Origin: an uncultured Oscillibacter sp.
GTDB taxonomy: Bacteria > Bacillota > Clostridia > Oscillospirales > Oscillospiraceae
Direction: 5' to 3'
Assembly: GCA_934574045.1 (NCBI GenBank)
Contig: CAKTMK010000024.1
Location: forward strand, 1 to 33,736
Length of the DNA stretch: 33,736 bases
The notes under the pieces are model-generated. The model did no database searches, was not told the origin of the DNA, and was given only the letters and a program-made list of their open reading frames with translations. Positions 29,089 through 33,736 of this stretch are shown here, one piece after another. Position 1 is the stretch's first letter; each line of letters opens with the position of its first letter. The position numbers were made by a program, and so were the translations under genes.

Positions 29089-29463
29089 ATGTCTGAGAAA
29101 GTTACCGCTATGATCGAAGAGATCAAGGCTCTGACCGTTCTGGAGCTGAACGAGCTGGTTCACGCGCTGGAGGAGGAGTTCGGCGTTTCCGCCGCTGCTA
29201 TGGCTGCTCCCGCCGCCGGCGGCGCTGCCGCTCCCGCTGCTGAGGAGAAGACCTCTTTCGACGTGGTCCTGACCGGCTTCGACGCCGCTGCCAAGATCAA
29301 GGTCATCAAGGCTGTCCGCGAGATCACCGAGCAGGGTCTGGCCGAGGCCAAGGCTACCGTCGAGGGCGCTCCCACCACTCTGAAGGAGGGCATCTCCAAG
29401 GAGGACGCCGAGGCTATGAAGGCGAAGCTGGAGGAAGCCGGCGCGAAGGTCGAGCTGAAGTAA
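29089..29463 (+). CDS. rplL: 50S ribosomal protein L7/L12
   Basis: The 124-residue protein has the N-terminal dimer domain (EKVTAMIEEIKALTVLELNELVHALEEEFGV), a flexible alanine-rich hinge (about 38-55) and the C-terminal factor-binding domain EKTSFDVVLTGFDAAAKIKVIKAVREITEQGL. It recruits translation GTPases. TAGGAGG precedes the ATG, and a strong terminator follows. Confidence 0.98.
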   Translation: MSEKVTAMIEEIKALTVLELNELVHALEEEFGVSAAAMAAPAAGGAAAPAAEEKTSFDVVLTGFDAAAKIKVIKAVREITEQGLAEAKATVEGAPTTLKEGISKEDAEAMKAKLEEAGAKVELK

Positions 29464-29501
29464 GCTGCTTTTTCACGAAGCAGACCGCTTATCCCGATCA
29501 T

Positions 29502-29542
29502 AAAAGTCCCGCATCTGATGGATTCAGATGCGGGACTTTTTT
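29502..29542 (+). terminator. terminator of the rplJL operon, probably bidirectional
   Basis: Arms 29502-29518 and 29524-29540 form a perfect 17-bp stem with loop TGGAT and TTTTTT at the 3' side. On the minus strand it is followed by TTTTA and may also serve the lysR gene, whose stop is about 90 bases away. Confidence 0.93.
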
Positions 29543-29632
29543 ACGCTTTTCCATGCTTTTTTGCATTTTTCCGTGCTTTCAACGGGACAGGTGTACGGAG
29601 ACGCAGGGAGAACCGTGCGGCGGAGAGAACGC

Positions 29633-30514
29633 TCAGAGCCGGAGCGTGCGGACGTACTCGTGCAGCCGTGCTTCAAAGGCGGCGATGGTGGCCTGACGGT
29701 CGGAGCGCAGCTTTTTGTGCAGGACCATGAAGCACTTCCGCTTGGGCGGCGATTCCAGCAGGCGGGAGAGATACCCATCCTCCGGCAGGAGCGCCTGCGC
29801 CACGGAGATGGGCAGGATGGCCCAGTCCTCCGGGTCGTTGAGAAAACCCACCGTGAAATGGGCCAGATTCACCCGCCCCTTGGGCGTTCCGGCGGTCCAC
29901 CATGAATTGTGCCAGTAATGATATTCGTCGTTGAAGATCTGGAAGATCTCGTGATTTTCCTTCAGCTCCGAGGGGTGAACCGTCTCGTACCCCGGCGGAC
30001 GCTTCCCCCGGCGAACGACCACGAATTCCTCTTCAAAGACGGGGATGGAGACCAGCTCCGGCAGGGGAGAGGGGCCGTTGGTGATTCCGATGTCGATGAT
30101 GCGCTTGGCGACCAGCTCATAGATCTCCAGAGAATCGCAGATGGTGATGTCGATGTCCCAGTGCGCCTGCTCTTTTGAGATCATATGGAAAAAGTCCTTG
30201 AGCGGGTAGGAGGCGATGCTGTCCGTGGAGCCGATGGACAGATGCTGAATGTCCGCGTAGGACTTGAGCGCGTGAGCCTCCTTGTCCAGCAGGGAGATCT
30301 GCTGGGCGATGATGGAGAACCGCTTTCCCGCCGCCGTCAGCGAGATGGTGCCGTAGCCTTTCCTGCGGATGAACAGGGAGTACCCCAGCTCCCGCTCCAG
30401 CATCGCCAGCCGGCGGCTGACCGTCGGCTGCGTGAGAAACAGGTTGTTTGCCGTGACGGTGAGATTTTGATTTTTGCTCAGCTCCAGAAAAAGATCCACG
30501 TCCTCAATATTCAT
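29633..30514 (-). CDS. LysR family transcriptional regulator
   Basis: The 293-residue protein has the N-terminal LysR winged helix (about 1-60): DLFLELSKNQNLTVTANNLFLTQPTVSRRLAMLERELGYSLF. The substrate-binding domain starts near residue 90 (LSIGSTDSIASYPLKDFF) and includes an unusual tryptophan- and tyrosine-rich stretch, NDEYHYWHNSWWTAG, that may form an aromatic pocket. AGGAGG lies six bases before ATG 30514. It is divergent from the D-amino-acid operon with a shared A/T-rich control region, the usual layout for a LysR activator of its neighbour. The inducer cannot be read from the sequence. Confidence 0.94.
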   Translation of the reverse strand: MNIEDVDLFLELSKNQNLTVTANNLFLTQPTVSRRLAMLERELGYSLFIRRKGYGTISLTAAGKRFSIIAQQISLLDKEAHALKSYADIQHLSIGSTDSIASYPLKDFFHMISKEQAHWDIDITICDSLEIYELVAKRIIDIGITNGPSPLPELVSIPVFEEEFVVVRRGKRPPGYETVHPSELKENHEIFQIFNDEYHYWHNSWWTAGTPKGRVNLAHFTVGFLNDPEDWAILPISVAQALLPEDGYLSRLLESPPKRKCFMVLHKKLRSDRQATIAAFEARLHEYVRTLRL

Positions 30515-30545
30515 GCCTGCCCTCCTGAATATGCGGTTTGCGTAT

Positions 30546-30574
30546 ATTATATAGTCAATTTAATAGTTTTACAA
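30546..30574 (-). promoter_or_regulatory. promoter of the lysR gene, overlapping a possible divergent promoter
   Basis: On the minus strand TTGTAA (30574-30569) and perfect TATAAT (30551-30546) have a 17-base spacer. On the plus strand TTGCGT (30538-30543) and TAATAG (30561-30566), also 17 apart, form a possible facing promoter for the D-amino-acid operon, so the two overlap. Confidence 0.72.
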
Positions 30575-30668
30575 GTAAATCAAAACGTGTTATTTTACAT
30601 GAAGAAGAAGCGAGCACCACAAAGGAACCTGGTCACCTTGCACAATGCCGCGAAGAGCGCCGACGGGC

Positions 30669-30699
30669 GCTCCTGCGGGACAGCCGTCCCGCAGACGGC
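30669..30699 (+). other. hairpin in the leader of the D-amino-acid operon
   Basis: CTGCGGGAC and GTCCCGCAG form a perfect 9-bp stem with loop AGCC (about 30673-30694). Just upstream GCGCC/GGCGC (about 30657-30670) forms a second stem, and ATGCAGCTGCAT (30717-30728) is a perfect palindrome. I see no U-run or known riboswitch. Confidence 0.5.
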
Positions 30700-30794
30700 G
30701 GAGGAGCTTGCTTGCGATGCAGCTGCATGACCGACAAAACGGCGGAGCGGACAGTCGACGGCCCGTTCCGGAATCCGGAAACAGGAGGAAGTTT

Positions 30795-31904
30795 ATGAAG
30801 CTGAAAAACTATCATCTCGAGGGCGAGGAGAAGATCATCAGTCCGGCGATGATCTACTACCGCGACGCCATTGTGGAAAATACGAAGCGCACCATCGAGC
30901 TGGCCGGCAGCGTAGACCGCCTGTGGTATCACGTCAAGACCCACAAGTGCCGAGAGCTGGTGACGATGCAGCGCCAGATGGGATTCACCCACTTCATGTG
31001 CGCGACCATCGCCGAGGCGGAGATGGCGGCGTCCGTGGGCGCGGAGCAGGTGATGGTGGCTTACGCGCTGGTCGGGCCGAATATCGGCCGGTTCATTGCC
31101 CTGACGCTGGGAATGCCCAATACGCAGTTCTGGGCGCTGGGCGACGATGTGGAGACCCTGCGGCTGCTGTCCGACGCGGCAGCGGAAAAGGGGATCACCG
31201 TTCCGGTGCTGCTGGACGTGAACGTGGGGCAGGACCGCACCGGCGTCCCGCTGAAAAAGGTGCCGGAGGTGTTCCCGCTGTGCGCAAAGCTCCCCGGACT
31301 CAAGCTCCGCGGCATGCACTGCTACGACGGCCACAACCACCAGATCGACCTTGCCGACCGGCAGGCCGCGGTGGACAAGATGGACAGCGAGATCGAGGCC
31401 GTCCGTCAGGAGCTGATCGGCATGGGCCTTGTCTGTGACACGGTCATCGTCGGCGGAACGCCCTCCTATCCCTGCCACGCCAAGGCCAGCGACTACTTCC
31501 TCTCCCCGGGCACGTCCTTCGTGATGGACGCGCGCTACGGAAAGGACGCGCCGGATCTGGAGCTGTGGGAGGCGGGCGCCATCCTGACAAGGGTGGTCAG
31601 CCATCCCGCGTCCAACACTTTCACGCTGGATCTGGGCAGCAAGGGCATCTCCTGCGATCAGCCCGTCCGGGGCGAGCTGGTGGGCGTGAACGCCGAGGCG
31701 ATGTTCCAGAGCGAGGAGCACTGGCTCTGGAAGATGAAGGAGGGCCACGAGAGCGAGCGGCCCGCCATCGGCGAAGTGCTTTACGTCGTTCCCAGCCACA
31801 TCTGCCCGTCCACCGTGCTCTATGACAGCATTCTGGTGGCCGAGGGCGGAAAGCTGGTGGGCCGGTGGGAGACGGTCGCCAGAAAGCGGCAGCTCACCTA
31901 CTGA
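30795..31904 (+). CDS. D-threonine aldolase/D-serine dehydratase-like PLP enzyme
   Basis: The 369-residue protein is a fold-type-III (alanine racemase-like) PLP enzyme. LWYHVKTHK places the PLP lysine at K48. The barrel includes VAYALVGPNIGRF and LDVNVGQDRTGVPL, and GGTPSYP is the phosphate-binding turn. HICPSTVLYD supplies H335 and C337, the divalent metal ligands of D-threonine aldolase and eukaryotic-type D-serine dehydratase. It therefore acts on a beta-hydroxy D-amino acid, by retro-aldol cleavage or dehydration. Start 30795 follows ACAGGAGGA; the upstream frame is non-coding leader. RidA next to it would deal with an enamine product, which favours dehydration. Confidence 0.9.
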   Translation: MKLKNYHLEGEEKIISPAMIYYRDAIVENTKRTIELAGSVDRLWYHVKTHKCRELVTMQRQMGFTHFMCATIAEAEMAASVGAEQVMVAYALVGPNIGRFIALTLGMPNTQFWALGDDVETLRLLSDAAAEKGITVPVLLDVNVGQDRTGVPLKKVPEVFPLCAKLPGLKLRGMHCYDGHNHQIDLADRQAAVDKMDSEIEAVRQELIGMGLVCDTVIVGGTPSYPCHAKASDYFLSPGTSFVMDARYGKDAPDLELWEAGAILTRVVSHPASNTFTLDLGSKGISCDQPVRGELVGVNAEAMFQSEEHWLWKMKEGHESERPAIGEVLYVVPSHICPSTVLYDSILVAEGGKLVGRWETVARKRQLTY

Positions 31905-31937
31905 GTCGGTCATTCTGAACAGACGGAGGTATCCGAT

Positions 31938-32366
31938 ATGAGCATGGAAAAAGTTGCGCCGGTCCCTCAGGGGAAATACGTCCCCGCGACCCGCTCCGGC
32001 GGCCTGATCTTCACGGCGGGCATGACCTCCAGAAAGAACGGCGTTTTGATCCTCTCTGGAAAGGTGCGGGCGGAGGAGCCGCTGGAGCACTACCGGGACG
32101 CCGTGGAGCAGGCGGCCAGCAACGCGCTGATCGCCGCGCAGGGTCGGCTCCAGCCGGGAGAGAGCATCCGGCAGATCCTTCAGTTAATGGTATATGTCAA
32201 CGCGGAGCAGGGCTTCCAGCTCCACTCCAAGCTGGCCGACTTCGCCACGGAGTATCTCTGCGGCGAGCTGGGAGAGGCGGGCGTCGCCGCCCGGGCCGCG
32301 CTGGGCGTGGCGTCCCTCCCCGGCGAGGCGCCGGTGGAGATCCAGATCATCTGCGCTGCCGGCTGA
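31938..32366 (+). CDS. RidA family (YjgF/YER057c/UK114) protein
   Basis: The 142-residue protein starts with VPQGKYVPATRSGGLIFTAGMTS and ends in the RidA stretch AARAALGVASLPGEAPVEIQI, where R119 matches the arginine essential for deaminase activity. RidA proteins hydrolyse reactive enamine/imine products of PLP amino acid dehydratases. Placement right after a D-threonine/D-serine enzyme fits that role. CGGAGGT precedes the ATG and the gap to the upstream gene is 33 bases. Confidence 0.93.
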   Translation: MSMEKVAPVPQGKYVPATRSGGLIFTAGMTSRKNGVLILSGKVRAEEPLEHYRDAVEQAASNALIAAQGRLQPGESIRQILQLMVYVNAEQGFQLHSKLADFATEYLCGELGEAGVAARAALGVASLPGEAPVEIQIICAAG

Positions 32367-32405
32367 CGGGCGGTCTTAAAATTACGGAACAAAGGAGAAG
32401 ATACA

Positions 32406-33473
32406 ATGAGAAAGCTGATTTCCGATGAGGGCCTTTATAATGTTGCGAACACGCTGGACCAGCTGATGAACATGGACGTTCCCGCCCGCGGAACCATCGG
32501 CGTTCTGTATGAGGCGGCCAGAAAGCTGCAGAACGGCGACCCGATGACTCTCGCGGCCATCCGCCTGCTGCAAAAGACCGTGAAGCGGGGCGACTATGTG
32601 TTCATCGCCACCGGCTGGGCCGACCAGCCCGGCAACGTGGCCACCAAGAGCGAGACGGACGGCCCTGCCGGCGCTCTGGCCATGGCCAGAGCCATCCGCG
32701 TGACGCTGGGCGGCCTGCCCGTGATCGTCACCGATGACTATCTGGTTGATGACATGAAGCTGGTGATGCGCGCCAACGGGATGCACGTGGTGGAGCCGGA
32801 GGCGCTGGCAAACTCCCTGTCCACGGAGCTGGGCTTCGCCTGCGTGCCCACCATCGCGGTGGTCGGCGTGCCCATCGACGACGAGGCCGGGCATCAGCGC
32901 TGCATCGAGCTGCTGGAGCGCTTCAAGCCCACCTGCGAGATCGCCATTGAGCGGGGCGCCATGAACAAGCACGGCCGCATCCACGGCATGGGCGGCTATG
33001 ACTTTGCGTGGAACATGGCCAAGCTGGATCACCTGTTCACCGAGGGAAAAGCCCGGGGAATCGCCTCCATCGGCATCGGCGATGGCGGCAACGAGATCGG
33101 CATGGCCAACATCGAGGACGTGATCCGCGCCAAGGTCAGAAACGGCAATATGTGCAAGTGCCCCTGCCATTCCGGCATCGCGCCGGATGTGTCCAAGGTG
33201 GACGTGCTGCTCAGCGCGACCATCTCCAACTGGGCCGGCTACGCCATCTCCATGCTGCTGGGCCTTGCCGAGGGCGACCTGAGCGCCATGGACAATGAGG
33301 AGCTGGAGCAGCGCGTGCTCAACGCCTACATCGACGCGGAGTTCCACGATTCCGTCGGCTCTCACGTCGGCCCCAGCGTGGACGGCTGCGAGGCAGGCGT
33401 GCATCTGGCGCTGATCCGCCTGATGCGCAAGACGGTCACGATGGGCATCGCCCGCTTCCCGGCGGAGGACTGA
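32406..33473 (+). CDS. DUF4392 protein, D-glutamate cyclase C-terminal-domain-like
   Basis: The 355-residue protein contains the DUF4392 pattern: VFIATGWADQPG near 75-86, ATKSETDGPAGALAMARAI, and the signature SIGIGDGGNEIGM with D226-G-G-N-E230, then the cysteine-rich MCKCPCHSGIAPDV. In mammals this domain is the C-terminal half of D-glutamate cyclase (DGLUCY), which turns D-glutamate into 5-oxo-D-proline. Bacterial stand-alone versions lack the DUF1445 half, as here. The exact reaction of the single domain is not settled. AAAGGAGAAG precedes the ATG; it lies 39 bases after ridA. Confidence 0.85.
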   Translation: MRKLISDEGLYNVANTLDQLMNMDVPARGTIGVLYEAARKLQNGDPMTLAAIRLLQKTVKRGDYVFIATGWADQPGNVATKSETDGPAGALAMARAIRVTLGGLPVIVTDDYLVDDMKLVMRANGMHVVEPEALANSLSTELGFACVPTIAVVGVPIDDEAGHQRCIELLERFKPTCEIAIERGAMNKHGRIHGMGGYDFAWNMAKLDHLFTEGKARGIASIGIGDGGNEIGMANIEDVIRAKVRNGNMCKCPCHSGIAPDVSKVDVLLSATISNWAGYAISMLLGLAEGDLSAMDNEELEQRVLNAYIDAEFHDSVGSHVGPSVDGCEAGVHLALIRLMRKTVTMGIARFPAED

Positions 33474-33524
33474 GCCGCCGCGCCCCCAATAACAGTGTGG
33501 AACTACGGAAATTAGGAGGATAAC

Positions 33525-33736
33525 ATGGAAAACAGATCTGCGCCCCCGAAAAAGACCCTGTGGCAGCGGCTGAAGAATATGGGACCCGCTGCGATCGTCA
33601 GTGCCGCGCTGATCGGCCCCGGAACGGTCACGACCAGCGGTCTGACCGGCTGCAACTTTGGCTTCGCGCTGGTGTGGGCCGTCCTGTTCAGCGTGATCGC
33701 CATGGTCATCACGCAGCGGATGACCGGCAAGATCGG
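33525..33736 (+). CDS. Nramp-family transporter, N-terminal part, DPGN motif absent (runs off window)
   Basis: Only the first 70 codons are present. NMGPAAIVSAALIGPGTVTTSG covers the first membrane helix of the Nramp (SLC11) fold, and the second helix begins at ALVWAVLFSVIAMVITQRM. In metal-transporting Nramps the first helix carries DPGN, whose Asp and Asn bind the metal; here the equivalent place reads GPGT (31-34). The B. subtilis YcsG-type relatives, which sit beside 5-oxoprolinase genes, also have IGPG as I recall. A non-classical substrate, perhaps an organic acid or amino acid, is therefore plausible. TAGGAGGA precedes ATG 33525. Confidence 0.82.
   Translation, partial: MENRSAPPKKTLWQRLKNMGPAAIVSAALIGPGTVTTSGLTGCNFGFALVWAVLFSVIAMVITQRMTGKI

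Noticed and set aside
30580..30794. T-box or glycine riboswitch in the leader of the D-amino-acid operon
   Set aside because: No T-box sequence (TGGNACCGCG-like) or specifier/terminator arrangement was seen, and no clear glycine aptamer.
1..33736. CRISPR arrays, tRNA genes, insertion sequences or prophage
   Set aside because: No regularly spaced repeats, cloverleaf sequences, transposase or integrase genes were seen; gene content looks like stable chromosome.

Overview
The window is GC-rich bacterial chromosome with Firmicutes-type signals throughout: strong AGGAGG ribosome binding sites, near-consensus TTGACA/TATAAT promoters, hairpin plus U-run terminators, an L10 leader RNA, and GTG, TTG and possibly ACG start codons. 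Together with DUF4250, a FapA/DUF342 protein, BMP-type nucleoside transport genes and YgeW/YgeY-type amino acid or ureide catabolism, this suggests a strictly anaerobic, high-GC gut clostridium of the Oscillospiraceae (Oscillibacter/Flavonifractor-like). The taxonomic call is inference. No CRISPR array, tRNA, rRNA, prophage or insertion sequence was recognised.

Layout. 1-1903: end of alaS, a DUF4250 protein and a HIT hydrolase. 2138-3801: a TetR-controlled operon of an iron-sulfur flavoprotein-like reductase and a membrane-anchored FMN-binding protein, behind a perfect 15-bp inverted repeat. 3931-6267: an Rrf2/IscR-like regulator converging on a FapA-like protein across a perfect 19-bp shared terminator. 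6404-10582: a two-lipoprotein operon (one PstS-like), a two-OB-fold SSB-like protein and a divergent Mbeg1-like hydrolase. 10652-15888: a complete BMP-family (nucleoside-type) ABC importer, with the binding protein under its own promoter.

16192-23618 is a divergent catabolic locus. On the minus strand, ygeY, ygeW and carbamate kinase share one promoter. On the plus strand, a YheO/DauR-like regulator is followed by two fold-type-II PLP enzymes, one of unknown substrate and one threonine-synthase-like. The set resembles the E. coli ygeW-ygeX-ygeY-yqeA region but has no ygeX in the window, and it sits next to the nucleoside-type importer. A plausible reading is ATP-yielding breakdown of a carbamoylated or ureido nitrogen compound.

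23756-25746: a PadR/DUF2812 pair with a long palindromic operator, and RuvX. 26027-29463: rpmG, secE, nusG, rplK, rplA, rplJ and rplL, with two similar leader elements before rplK and rplA and a classical L10 leader/attenuator before rplJL. 29633-33736: a LysR regulator divergent from an operon of a D-threonine-aldolase-like enzyme, RidA, a D-glutamate-cyclase-like DUF4392 protein and the start of an Nramp-related transporter that lacks the DPGN metal motif. This looks like a D-amino-acid/5-oxoproline module and continues past the window end.
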